Positions 23,891-36,000 of a DNA stretch of 64,000 nt are shown piece after piece; the stretch's first letter is position 1, and each line of letters opens with the position of its first letter. Under the pieces are notes generated by a model. That model was given only the letters and a program-made list of their open reading frames with translations, did no database searches and was not told the origin of the DNA. This DNA comes from Adiantum capillus-veneris. Lineage: Eukaryota > Streptophyta > Polypodiopsida > Polypodiales > Pteridaceae. Where the stretch lies: the NCBI GenBank assembly GCA_014529385.2, contig CM043966.1, positions 108,069,587 through 108,133,586 on the forward strand, in the 5' to 3' direction. Made by a program: the position numbers and the translations under genes.

Positions 23891-25075
23891 TTAGGGTTGC
23901 TTTCTATCCAGCCTTAGAAGATTGTTCTCAGCTTTCACCTTATTTATATAAGCCTTTGCTGTGGTTGCCTTCAAAACTCCTTTTGTGTTACAACCCAATT
24001 GCCTAGCTAAAGTGGTCAATTGTGACGCCTTCATGCTTTCAATGGGTGTACGCTCCTTTGCCAAGATCTCTTGTATTTGGGCTCTTCTCATTTCATTGCG
24101 GTGGCTTGTGTCACTTGCATCTTCAATGATAGTTTCATCTCTGTCACCTTTTGCAGGTGGTATTCTTCTTGTAAAGAACACCTTAGCTGACCAAACATCA
24201 TTTTTCTGCTTCCAATACTCCATGATTTGTTTGTATTCACTATCATTTGTCACTATAGGTTGTCCATAACGATTAGAAGCAATTAAATCACGCACATCCC
24301 TTCTCTCATCAAGCTGAATCAAGTATGGCAGTAGCTCCTCCAAGAGCATATTGTCAACCATCTTCTCAGCATCAAATTGTGGTGGAAAAATGCAATTGTT
24401 TGCTGGTGAAATACATCCCTTGTAAGGAGAGTCATCAATAAGCACTGTTCTTTGTGGATCACATTCAAACCCCATGGCAATTTTGGCTAGAGGCTTGAAC
24501 ATTGCCTCAACGTTTGGATTGTCGGGTCTAAACAATTTTTGAGTTTGAGCGGTGTAGCAAACATCTTGCGACCAAATTGCAAAGAAAGGCAATGTATCCT
24601 CAGCTAAGTTGTTTAGTGCTGCAAGGATTTGATACACATTATTCCTAGTAGCTGTCGACCAAATTGCAACATTAAACCTTTGTAAAATAGTCTTCAAGAA
24701 TTGGATGCAACCTGGCCTGAGTATAATATATCTTTTTGAATCCATTTGCACTGAGTTGTGGTGTGAGGATGGTTGAGGGGAACGTTTCAACAATAGACCA
24801 TTTAAATCCAATATAATTGTAAGCATGGATTTCTCAACATCTACGCTACATGACGTAGTACCAATTGGCAATAGCTCGTGAGTGGACTTTTCAGTCTCTT
24901 TTGATGTATGTTGCATTTTTGAAGCATCGATTTCTTGGTTCTCATTATTGGAAGCTTGCTCAAGTTGCACAACACTAGACTCTAGTATAGAAATATCATC
25001 CATCTTGGGCACTTTAGAAACCATAGAATCTATGGATTCTATAGTTGTTGACTGAACCATAGGAGCATTATCCAT
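23891..25075 (-). CDS. FCP1/NIF-like HAD protein B with SAP-like tail
   Basis: An intact 394-residue frame. The ATG at 25075 has a good plant context (GGGATGG) and follows a splice acceptor (TTTTCTTAG, exon from 25089), so at least one upstream exon exists. Residues 1-85 are acidic and low in complexity. The HAD fold shows motif I TIILDLNGLLLK (86-97), motif II IWSTAT (138-143), a Lys in FKPLAKI (193-199) and motif IV VLIDDSPYKG (211-220). In FCP1 phosphatases motif I is DxDxT; here the second Asp is Asn, which should abolish or weaken hydrolysis. Residues 346-380 (SMKASQLTTLARQLGC) resemble a SAP DNA-binding helix pair. The stop lies at the exon end. Likely nuclear. Paralogue of the gene at 17883. 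Confidence 0.75.
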   Translation of the reverse strand: MDNAPMVQSTTIESIDSMVSKVPKMDDISILESSVVQLEQASNNENQEIDASKMQHTSKETEKSTHELLPIGTTSCSVDVEKSMLTIILDLNGLLLKRSPQPSSHHNSVQMDSKRYIILRPGCIQFLKTILQRFNVAIWSTATRNNVYQILAALNNLAEDTLPFFAIWSQDVCYTAQTQKLFRPDNPNVEAMFKPLAKIAMGFECDPQRTVLIDDSPYKGCISPANNCIFPPQFDAEKMVDNMLLEELLPYLIQLDERRDVRDLIASNRYGQPIVTNDSEYKQIMEYWKQKNDVWSAKVFFTRRIPPAKGDRDETIIEDASDTSHRNEMRRAQIQEILAKERTPIESMKASQLTTLARQLGCNTKGVLKATTAKAYINKVKAENNLLRLDRKQP

Positions 25076-25109
25076 CCCAGTTTGTGAATCTAAGAAAACA
25101 CACACACAA

Positions 25110-25731
25110 ATGGTATCTCAAAACCACTAGAATTTTATTCACCATATTTATATGTAGAACTCCTAGTAAGAAATTTATTTAAGGTAAAGTCGTTGTTAGA
25201 ATCCTTGCAACCATTTTCAGCATTCGTACACCAAACACCACTTGTCTAAAATACAATCTACTAACTCAACATTTTCCATCCTACACTTTATTAAAGATGA
25301 GTACTTAAAGTGAAAACTAAAAGCCACCCTTGTTGAGGAAACATGGATACAAGGTCCACCAAATGTCCAACCTAGACTACAAGAAAATAATTAGAGATTT
25401 GGCTTAGATTTGGATTCAAAGGCCACCACTTATTCAAGTAAGATAACTCCACTTGTTTAAGACAGTAATGTTTGAAGCCCCACCACTTGTCCAACCTAGA
25501 CATTGATTAAATTTTGGTAAGATTTATCACAAATCTAGAGTAGAATCAAGATTCTATGGCCAAGGTAGTCAAATATGTTAGACAACACACAAAGCATAAG
25601 AGCACTCTAGATTCTCGTTGAGCATAAACTAAACAATAATCAAATGTTATATTCACTTGAGATTTCATCCATGAAAAATGAAAATGATGCATGTACTTGA
25701 GATTTCCATCCATGTACAATACTTTACAATG
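25110..25731 (+). repeat. Intergenic spacer with sparse motif copies
   Basis: Separates the stop of the SET-containing gene from the FCP1-like gene B. Motif variants in forward orientation occur near 25350, 25430 and 25485 (CCACCACTTGTCCAACC). No coding exon is recognised, although the 5' exon of gene B should lie here or further upstream. Confidence 0.5.
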
Positions 25732-28700
25732 TCAAGTAAAGTTATAGTCAGCAAACAACTCTTCTCCTGCTTCAACTTGACAAATAGTCTCAATGCATAC
25801 ATGGCCATATTCTTCTGACTTGATGTGTGAAGAGGTGCATTTATGCCAAGGTGGCAAATTTGGATCAAATGTATAGCGTACGTTGGGACAGACATTTGTA
25901 CTGTGAGAACTATTTATATAGCCCGACACGTTTCCTTCTTCTACACAACCAATAATGTATGATTGATCTTCCTCTTCTTCTATGTTTGGATCCTCTAGAA
26001 GAGAATATTTATAAGCTCTTGGAAATATTTTGCATATCTTTTTCCAGTCTTGAAATCTATACTTATGCCCTCCATAGTTTAGAATAGTCAAACCACTTTC
26101 CAGGGTAGTATGCACAAATAGCCCATAACCAGCTCCTTCAATACATGAAAGTCGCACTTCAAAATCCACACCGTTAATATGGAAAATTACATCTTTGGGA
26201 ATAGGAAAAGTTGGTGTCCCAAAAGGATCTTCATGCCAATCATAGTGTGAAATACATCTAGTTTTTATATCACTTAACTCCTTTGTGTCTGCAAAAAGAA
26301 GAAAATATTATGCATAAAATAATGACAATATCAAAGAAAGATATCATTATTTTATAGTCCAATAGGTCCATTGTATGGAAGACTTAGAGTGCCTCTTACA
26401 TGGTGCCTCCAAGGTTTCCAAAAAATAAAATCATTGGAAAAAAAAGGCCACTGTGTCTCCAATCTATTGCCCATTTGAAGCATAGAGAGAACCAAGGTCC
26501 ACCACTTGTCCAAGCTAGACATGGAGCATTGACACAAGATCCAACACTTATCCAAGAACCCTATAGTATATGTGGTAACATGGGATGCATTGATGCAACA
26601 AAAGTAGTCTAGCCTCCTCATCCATCTCTTTTTTCTTGTAGCCTAGAGGGATTAGTTTCAAGGTCTATCACTAGTCAAAAACTACACATAGAACATTGAT
26701 ACAAGGTTCCACCACATGTGAAACCTATCATCTCTAGTAGCATGGATGGTTTGATATCAAGGTTCATCGCGTGTCCTACCTATACTCTATTGTAGCATAT
26801 AGATTCTGGTTTGGTGGTACTACACTTGTCCAAACTTGGCTTGTTGTTGATATCTGGAGGTAATCAAGGGTCCTCCACTTGTCCAAGTTAGGCATATAAA
26901 ACAATTGCAAGGTCCACCATGTGTACAACATATGATTGATTATAGCATGCATGGTCTTATTTCATGGGCAACCATCTTCTCTCCAACATGTGTCCAACCT
27001 CGGCTCCATTGAAGCATGGAGAGAAGCAAGGTCCACCACTTATCAAAGCTATTATTTTCTCCCAGTGCTTTCAAAACCCATAATACGTTGTACATGGGGG
27101 GGGGGGGGGGATTCTTGTTTCAAGGTCCACCACTTGGCTAAGATTGGATCCATTGAAACATAAAGAGAAGCAAGCTCTACCATTTGTCCAAGCTAGGAGC
27201 CATTGAAACATGAAAACCCCATAATATGTTGTATACGGGGGGTGTTTTTCAAGGTCTACCACTTGTCTAAGCTATGGTCCATTGGAACATGGAGAGAAGC
27301 AAAGCTCCACCACTTTTCTAAGCTAGGATCCATTGAAACATGGAGAGAAGCAAGCTCCATTGTTTGTCTAAGCTAGGCTCCATTGGAACATGGAGAAAAC
27401 AAGCTCCACCACTTGCCTATTATTGCATAGAGATTCTGGTTTGAAGGTCCACCACTTGTCCAACCTTGCCTTCATGTATGGAGATAATCAAGAGTGCAAT
27501 GCTTCTCTAAGCTAGGGACATAAAAGAGTTTCAAGGTCCACTACATATACGATCTATGATGGGTTGTAGCATGGGAGGTTTCATTTTAAGGTTGACCACT
27601 TCTCCAGCTCCGCTTGTCCAACCTCAGATCCATTGAAGAATGGAGAATAAAGGTGTACCAACTCTCCAAAATAGGCAAGACAATCTCTATAAAACCCATG
27701 AATTGTTAATATATGCTATGCTGTGGAGTTTTGTTTGAAGTTCCACTCCTTATCCAAGCTACAATCCATTGAAGCATGGAACTAAGTAAGATATATCTCT
27801 AGTCCAAGATAGGATCCATTGAAACATAGAGAGAATCAAGGTCCACCACTTGTCCAAGCTATGCATGGGTAATTGATATAAGGACCACTACGTTTTCACC
27901 TATACTATGCTCTATCATGGATGGTTTCATATCCCACCAATTTTCCAACCTATTTAGTAGGTTGTATTATGGGGGTTTGGTTTCAAGGTACTTCACTTGT
28001 CTAAGGTGGGTTCCATTGAACCATGGAGAGAAACTATGTCTACCACTTGTCCGAAATATGCTCCTTTAAAACATAAAAACAAGGTCCACCACTTGTCCAA
28101 GCTAAAGTTTCTCTCCATTGAAGCATGGAGAGAAACAAGGTCTACCACCTGTCCAAAATATGCTCCATTGAAACATAAAAGCAAGGTCCACCACTTGTCC
28201 AAGCTAATATAACAAATGGGTGTTGGTTACAAGGTGTACCACACTTGTCTAAACTAGTCTTCATGCAAGGTCTACCACATGTCCAAGCTATATGAGCTTG
28301 TTTTGAAGGTCTACCACACCTCTTGAAATTAGGATCCATGTAAGGTCCACCTTTTGTCAAGCTATGCATTTAATGAGTACTAAAACTAAGTAAATTGCAG
28401 TACTTAAATACCTTTCCAAGCTCATTAAGATTTTGGTCTCTAAGGCCGGCCACCACCACATGTCTAATCTATGCTCTAATTGATTACTTATGCTAGTTCT
28501 CAAAGTCCAAACATAAGCTCCCTTCTAGCAAGGTTAGTTTAAATTTAGGCTCCAGCACCTGTCTAAGCTAGGTTCAATTTATGAAGCATCACCATTTAAC
28601 CATGCTACGATCTAATGTATCATATCAAGGGGGTATTGATAAAAGGTCCAAAACTTATTGAGTTCAAGCTCTTAAGTAATTAAGTCTTTGTGAGTATTAA

Positions 28701-31540
28701 ATGTTATAGTTTTAGTCTACAGATCCACCATTCAAAAACTCAAGTAATTTACTATTTACATTCAAACCTTGAATGCTTGAGATAAAAAATACAAACTCAA
28801 TCAATACTATATAAAGCAAAATCTAACATTAAGAGTATCAAATCAGTAACAAGAAACACTAACATGCACAAGAAACTCAAAACATACGTGTCTCCATTTC
28901 CAAAAAGTCCTCCATTGACAGAGGATGGTGTTGTTGTTGTTCTTCTTCTCTTTGTGGAGAGCACTCCTCTGTAACAGGCACAATGTCGCCTGATTGCGAA
29001 GTGGATTGTTGAAGTCCAGCCCATTTTTCTATATCTTCATGAGACTTAACAAAGTCTAGCAGCATGGTCTCCACGCTTTTTGCCTCCTCCACACTATCAA
29101 TTAAGCAGATAACTTCTTTTTTCTGTTGTATTCCTTCTTGTGCAACCAAGGAGCCATCACCAAAAACATCAACAAGCTTGCGGTCTTCAAAACAATATGT
29201 ACGAATGTAGTGCTTGACCAAAGCTCTTTTTTTGGCCTCCAAATATTGCAAATCTGACATATCGTTATCTGCTACTTGAAGAAGAGAACAATCAATTGGC
29301 ATGGGATGTTCCTCTGATCTTCTTCTCAGGTCTTCAAATGCATTGCCTTGTCCCAAGAAGGCAATAACTGTTAGGAATTGAATTGCTCCTTTGCAAGGAG
29401 CTGATGGAAAGTGATGCAATGCACCACAACAATGGTAGCTCAGATTATCTCCCATGGCGTGAAAGGCACATTGCAATTTTGTGAAGTTAGTGAAATCCAC
29501 AAATGCAAGAAAGACAAATCCAGGATCTGTTGACCCTCCAGCAATAGCCAAGATCCCATCCAAAGCATTGTTAAATGTCTCCTCACTCCACTTCAAATTG
29601 CCTCCAACGTTTTTTGTCATATCTAAAACACATAAGCCAATAGGCACTTTATTATTGAAGTGGCGCATCAAGTAGAGATTGCCTTCCATTTGTAGGCTCA
29701 CCACATAGATTGACCATGGCAAATCTCTAGGCTCAGTTTTCTCCTTTTGAAGGTGAATTGCCCATTGCATGTATTTTATTGCTCCATCTGGAAAAGCCAT
29801 TTTCTTTGTTCCACGCGTCAAACTAGATCTGATCCATTCCTCGCATAGCATTAAAATTGTTTTATAAACAACATCATTGATGTTATACATTTTGACCACC
29901 TCCTCCCAGTCTTTACATGGTGAAGACTCATTCAAATTGTTGAAGCCTTCAAGAAGTGCATCTTGAATCAATTTGTCTTGCTTCAACTGCTTGATTCGAT
30001 CATACATGTCAGTTGCATCACCATCCTTTGCACTCTTTGACAGTAAAATCTTCTCATCTCTAATCTCTTCTTGAATAGTCTTTACCTCTGATTCCTCAAG
30101 GCCACAAAGGTATCTAAATACAGTTGTTGGGGGTTTCTTATTCTCCTCTTCTAGATTTTCAATGATTTCTATCCAGCAATCATAAACTAAATCAGAGTAC
30201 GTGACCATGTGTGCCTGTTTAGCAATCCAACTTGCTGCTGCACTCATTCTTGCCAATCGAAGAAAAGCCTAAAAAGAAATAGAGAAATAATTAAACTATT
30301 GAGCAAGATTTGTTAATTAAACACTATCAAAAAGACAAAGAAAATAACTTACATCCCATCCGGCACGAGATGCATGTCCCTCTGCAATTCCACTTGCTGC
30401 CTTTGGTGGTCGTCCTGAGAAGATCCATTGACTCCGTAAATGTCTCAATATTTGGCTGTAAGGTTGCTTGACATACAATGCCTGAGCCTCCTCATTTGCA
30501 ATGGCAGATATAGCAGTTGCAACAAATGGAGGAGCATTCACAACAATGCGAGCCTTTCTAAATTTATACACGCTAATCAGTCTTTCAAAGATCTCTTTGT
30601 TGTTTTGTTCATTGTGAAGCAAAACTTTTGCAGCATAGATTGAATGCTGCCCATCAAGAATCCAATAATGATAATCTTTAATTTTTTGCTCCTCTACCTC
30701 TTCTACTGCCAAAGGAGTCCCCTTCTTTGATTTTGCATTTCGAACAGGCATCAAATATGCACATGCTGCAGGCTTGGTCGTACTCCGTGAAAATCCAAAT
30801 AACACACTTTCAGCGTGTTTTTTATCCATAATACGTGCATTATAGTGATCAGGAGCAAGCCAACAATTTTGAATAGGGATATCAAATTCCCTATATTGGA
30901 AAGGAAAATAATTTATGTACTTATTCATTCCACCTGTATCTTTTTCTTGTCCTTTCATGGCCTCAGCTTCTAAAACATCTGGATCCACAATTCTCATCTT
31001 TGACATTGAACCCTCTGTTGATGAGGATGCCAAAGATGCCTTGTCTACATCCAAAATGGAACTAGTTCGCTTAGCTTCTACTTTCTGCACTTTTGCTTGC
31101 TTCTTTGTGGATGGTGGTCGTGAAGCTTTCACCTTTTTTCGTTGTAGTGTGGCAATGATGGAGCTTTGAAGTTGATCTGCTGTGATATTTGGATTTGATT
31201 CTGCAAACTTCCATCCTCGAGAAAACATTGTCTCTTCTTTGTTTCTAGACATGCGCTCCAATGCATATGCTCCTGGAGATAGTTGAAATTCTAGATTCAT
31301 TGGAACTAGAATGTCAATGCATTCCACCTCTGGATGACTATCAACTACAGAGACAGATGCTTCCACAACTTGTCCAACATCTTCAAACAAGCTGTCATTC
31401 TCCTTTTTGGCAATAAATAGATGCACCTTATGAAATTGTGCACCCTCTATACCATGTATGTCCAAATACCATTTCCTAAGATCATTGCAAGTATAGTCAA
31501 CTGAGACAGCAACCCTTGCAACCTGTTTTTTTGGAGCCAT
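25732..31540 (-). CDS. ParB-like / methyltransferase-like / SET fusion protein, three exons
   Basis: Coding exons 31540-30353, 30268-28888 and 26288-25732 join in frame (1188 + 1381 + 557 = 3126 nt, 1041 residues). Splice sites are canonical: acceptor TTTGTTTCAG before the start exon, donor GAT|GTAAGT, acceptor CTTTTTAG, donor CAC|GTATGT, acceptor TTTTTGCAG. The ATG context AAGATGG is strong. Residues 134-158 are lysine-rich, a likely nuclear signal. WILDGQHSIYAAK (DGQHS at 296-300) is the ParB/Srx-type box. Residues 605-800 resemble a beta-class N4/N6 DNA methyltransferase: CVLDMTKNVGG (609-618) lies where DPPYNVG is expected, and LVDVFGDGSLVAQEG (761-775) resembles the FxGxG SAM motif. Residues 898-1041 form a SET domain: EGAGYGLF, GYINSSHSTNVCPN (979-992) and AGEELFADYNF. 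The DPPY replacement suggests loss of DNA-methylating activity. The SET assignment is the firmest part. The methyltransferase assignment is inference. Confidence 0.75.
26289..28887 (+). repeat. Second intron of the fusion gene, filled with motif copies
   Basis: The 2.6-kb intron between the second and third coding exons carries diverged forward-orientation motifs, for example near 26495, 26895, 27120, 27440, 28085 and 28185, with TCCATTGAAACATGGAGAG boxes. Transcripts of the gene would therefore contain the complement of the motif before splicing. Two ~120-bp near-copies lie at 28000-28210. The 5' part of the intron (28400-28887) is free of motif. Confidence 0.8.
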
Positions 31541-31589
31541 CTTTCCTGAAACAAAAAAAACCAAATGTTATTTTAACATATACTTTTTT

Positions 31590-34500
31590 GTAATGGATTA
31601 AGTTTGTGTGAATACAAGTTCCACCACTTGTTCAAGCTAGATCTAAGCAAGTATACATAGTGATCATTTAAGCTAGTAAACTAAGGGAAGGGAGAAGTAA
31701 GGTCCACCACTTGTCCAAGCTCAGCTCTAGACAACATGGAGAGATTCGAGGTCTACTAATTGTCTAATATAGGCTAACTATATTGAAACATAGAGAGAAG
31801 CAAAGGTCCACCACTTGTCCAATCTAGGGTCCATTGAAACATGGAGAGAAGGATGCTCCACCATTTGTCCAAAATAGGCTCCATTGAAACATGAAGAGAA
31901 GCAAGATGCACCATGTCTTTGAGATGCTAGGCTCCATTGAAATACCTTAAACCCATGATATTTTGTATATGTGGGGTTTAAATTCAAGGTCCACCACTTG
32001 TCCAACCTATTATCCCTAGTAGCATGAGTGGTTTGGTCTCAAGATTCACCACTTTTCCACTCTATGTCATTATATTAAGAAGATCTGGGTGTTAAGGTCC
32101 ACCACTTGTCCAACCTATAAGGCTATATCTTAAATGGTATTATTTACCACCACTTGGAATGCACATGATGGGTTTTACATAGGGGTATGGTTCCAAGGTC
32201 CACCACTTGTCCAAGCTAACTCTATTGAAACATAGAGAGAATCAAAGGTCCACCACTTGTCCAAGCTAGGCTCCATTGAAACATGGAGAGAAGGATGCTC
32301 CACCATTTGTCCAAGCCAGGTTTGATTGAAACATGAAGAGAAGCAAGCTGCACCATGTCTCCAAAATGCTAGGCTCCATTGAAATATCTTAAACCCATGA
32401 TATTTCGTACATGGGGGGTTTACATTCAAGGTCCACCACTTGTCCAACCTATTATCACTAGTAGCATGAGTGGTTTGATGTCAAGATTCACCACTTTTCC
32501 ACTCTATGTCATTATATTAAGAAGATCTGGGTGTTAAGGTCCACCACTTGTCCAACCTATAAGGCTATATCTTAAAGGGTATTCTTTCTCACCACTTGGA
32601 ATGACCATGATAGGTTTTACATGGGGGTTTGGTTCCAAGTTCCACCACTTGTCCAAGCTAACTCTATTGAAACATAGAGAGAAGCAAAGGTCCACCACTT
32701 GTCTAAGCTAGGGTCCATTGAAACATGGAGAGAAGGATGCTCCACCATTTGTCCAAGATAGGCTCCATTGAAACATGAAGAGAAGCAAGCTGCACCATGT
32801 CTCCAAGATGCTAAGATCCATTGAAATACCTTAAACCCACGATATTTTGTACATGGGGAGTTTACATTCAAGGTCCACCACTTGTCCAACCTATTATCTC
32901 TAGTAGCATGAGTGGTTTGGTCTCAAGATTCACCACTTTTCCACTCTATGTCATTACGTTAAGAAGATCTGGGTGTTAAGGTCGACCACTTGTCCAACCT
33001 ATAAGGGTATATCTTAAAGGGTATTCTTTCTCACCACTTGAAATGTCCATGATATGTTTTACATGGGGGTTTGGCTCCAAGGTCCACCACTTGTCCAAGC
33101 TAACTCTATTGAAACATAGAGAGAAACAAAGGTCCACCACTTGTCCAAGCTAGGCTCCATTGAAACATGGAGAGAAGGATCCTCTACCATTTGTCGAAGC
33201 TAACTCTATTGAAACATGGGGGGTTTACATTCAAGGTCCACCACTTGTCCAACCTATTAACGCTAGTAGCATGAGTGGTTTGGTCTCAAGATTCACCACT
33301 TTTTCACTCTATGTCATTATATTAAGAATATTTGGGTGTTAAGGTCCACCACTTGTCCAACCTATAAGGCTATATCTTAAGGGTTATTCTTTCTCACCAC
33401 TTGGAGTGACCAGCATAGGTTTTACATGGGGGTTTTGTTTCAAGGTCCACCACTTGTCCAAGCTAACTCTATTGAAACATAGAGAGAATCAAAGGTCCAC
33501 CACTTGTCCAAGCTAGGGTCCATTGAAACATGGAGAGAAGGATGCTCCACCATTTGTCCAAGATACGCTCCATTGAAACATGAAGAGAAGCAAGCTACAC
33601 CATGTCTCCAAGATGCTAGGCTCCATTGAAATACCTCAAACCCATGATATTTTGTACATGGGGGGTTTACATTCAAGGTCCACCACTTGTCCAACCTATT
33701 ATCTCTAGTAGCATGAGTGGTTTGGTCTCAAGATTCACCATTTTTCCACTCTATGTCATTCTATTAAGAATATCTGGGTGCTAAGGTCCACCACTTGTCC
33801 AACCTATAAGGCTATATCTTAAACTTTATTCTTTCTCACCACTTGGAGTTACCAAGATAGGTTTTACATGGGAGTTTGGTTCCAAGGCCCACCACTTGTC
33901 CAAGCTAACTCTATTGAAACATAGAGAGAAGCAAAGGTCCACCACTTGTCCAAGCTAGGCTCCATTGAAACATGGAGAGAAGGATGCTCCACCATTTGTC
34001 CAAGATAGGCTCCATTGAAACATGAAGGGAAGCAATCTGCACCATGTCTCCAAGATGCTAGGCTCCATTGAAATACCTTAAACCCATGATATTTCGTACA
34101 TGGGGGGTTTAACATTCAAGGTCCACCACTTGTCCAAGCTATTATCTTAGTAGCATGAGTGGTTTGGTCTCAAGATTTACCACTTTTCCACTCTATGTCG
34201 TTATATTATGAAGATCTAGGTTTTAAGGTCGACCACTTGTCCAACCTATAAGGCTAGATCTTAAAGGGTATTATTTCTCACCACTTGGAATGACCATGAT
34301 ATGTTTTACATGGGGGTTTGGTTTCAAGGTCCACCACTTGTCCAAGCTAACTCTATGGAAACATAGAGAGAAGCAAAGGTCCACCACTTGTCCAAGCTAG
34401 GCTCCACTGAGACATTTAGAGAAGGATGATCCCCCATTGGTGGAAGATAGGCTTCATTGAAACATGAAAAGAAGCAAGTTGCACCATGTCTCCAAGATTC

Positions 34501-36000
34501 TAGGATCCATTGAAATACCTTAAACCCACGATATTGTTTACATGTGGGGTTTAACGTCAAGGTCAGTCACTTTTCCAAGCTATTATCCCTAGTAGCATGA
34601 GTGGTTTGGTCTCAAGATTCACCACTTTTCCACTCTATGTCATTATATAAAGAAGATCTAGGTGTTAAGGTCGACCACTTGTCCAACCTATAAGGGTATA
34701 TCTTAAAGGGTATTCTTTCTCACCACTTGAAATGTCCATGATATGTTTTACATAGGGGTTTGGTTCCAAGGTCCACCACTTATCCAAGCTAACTTTATTC
34801 TTCTCATAGAGAGAAGCAAAAGGTCCACCACTTGTCCAAGCTAGGCTCCATTGAAACATGGAGAGAAGGATGCTCCACCATTTGTCGAAGCTAACTCTAT
34901 TGAAACATGGAAGGTTTACATTCAAGGTCCACCAGTTGTCCAACCTATTAACGCTAGTAGCATGAGGGGTTTGGTCTCAAGATTCACCACTTTTTCACTC
35001 TGTGTCATTATATTAAGAATATTTGGGTATTAAGGTCCACCACTTGTCCAACCTATAAGACTATATCTTAATGGTTATTCTTTCTGACCACTTGGAGTGA
35101 CCATGAAAGGTTTTACATGGGGGTTTGGTTCCAAGGTCCACCACTTGTCCAAGCTAACTCTATTGAAACATAGAGAGAAGCAAAGGTCCACCACTTGTCT
35201 AAGCTAGGGTCTATTGAAACATGGAGAGAAGGATGCTCCACCATTTGTCCAAGATAGACTCCATTGAAACATGAAGAGAAGCAAGCTGCACCATATCTCC
35301 AAGATGCTAGCCTCCATCGAAATACCTTAAACCCACGTTATTTTGTACATGGGGAGTTTACATTCAAGATCAACAATTTGTCCAACCTATTATCGCTAGT
35401 AGCATGAGTGGTTTGCTCTCAAGATTCACCACTTTTCCACTCTCTATCATTATATTAAGAATATTTGGGTGTTAAGGTCCACCACTTGTCCAACCTATAA
35501 GACTATATCTTAATGGTTATTCTTTCTCACCCCTTGAAAGACTATATCTTAATGGTTATCCCTAGCTATTATTGCTAGTAGCCTGAGTGGTTTGGTCTCA
35601 AGATTCACCACTTTTATTAAGAATATGTGGGTGTTAAGGTCCACCACTTGTCCAACCTATAAGGCTACATCTTAAAGGTTATTCTTTCTTACTACTTGGA
35701 GTGACCATGATAGGTTTTACATGGGGGTTTGGTTCCAAGGTCCACCACTTGTCCAAGCTAACTCTATTGAAACATAGAGAGAAGCAAAGGTCCACCCCTT
35801 GTCTAAGCTAGGGTCCATTGAAACATGGAGAAAAGGATGCTCCACCATTTGTCCAAGGTAGGCTCCATTGAAACATGAGGAGAATCAAGGTGCACCATGT
35901 CTCCAAGATGCTAGGCTCCATCGAAAAACATTAAACCCACGATATGTCGTAGATGAGGGGTTTACATTCAAGGTCCAACACTTGTCCAAGCTATTATTGG
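31590..36000 (+). repeat. Right arm, diverged ~430-bp units
   Basis: Forward-orientation units recur near 31800, 32190, 32630, 33080, 33450, 33880, 34330, 34760, 35130 and 35730. A unit contains GGTCCACCACTTGTCCAAGC, CTCTATTGAAACATAGAGAG, then the CCATTGAAACATGGAGAG box, a degenerate CTCCACCATTTGTCCAAG, the box CACCATGTCTCCAAGATGC, another full motif, and a TATGTCATTATATTAAGAA segment. Units differ by substitutions and truncations (33190, 34890, 35530), so this part is older than the homogeneous array that follows. The start lies only ~50 bp upstream of the acceptor of the fusion gene's first coding exon. Confidence 0.85.

Noticed and set aside
28797-29024. Minus-strand frame overlapping the donor of the second exon
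   Set aside because: It is a shadow of the fusion gene's exon and runs into the intron.
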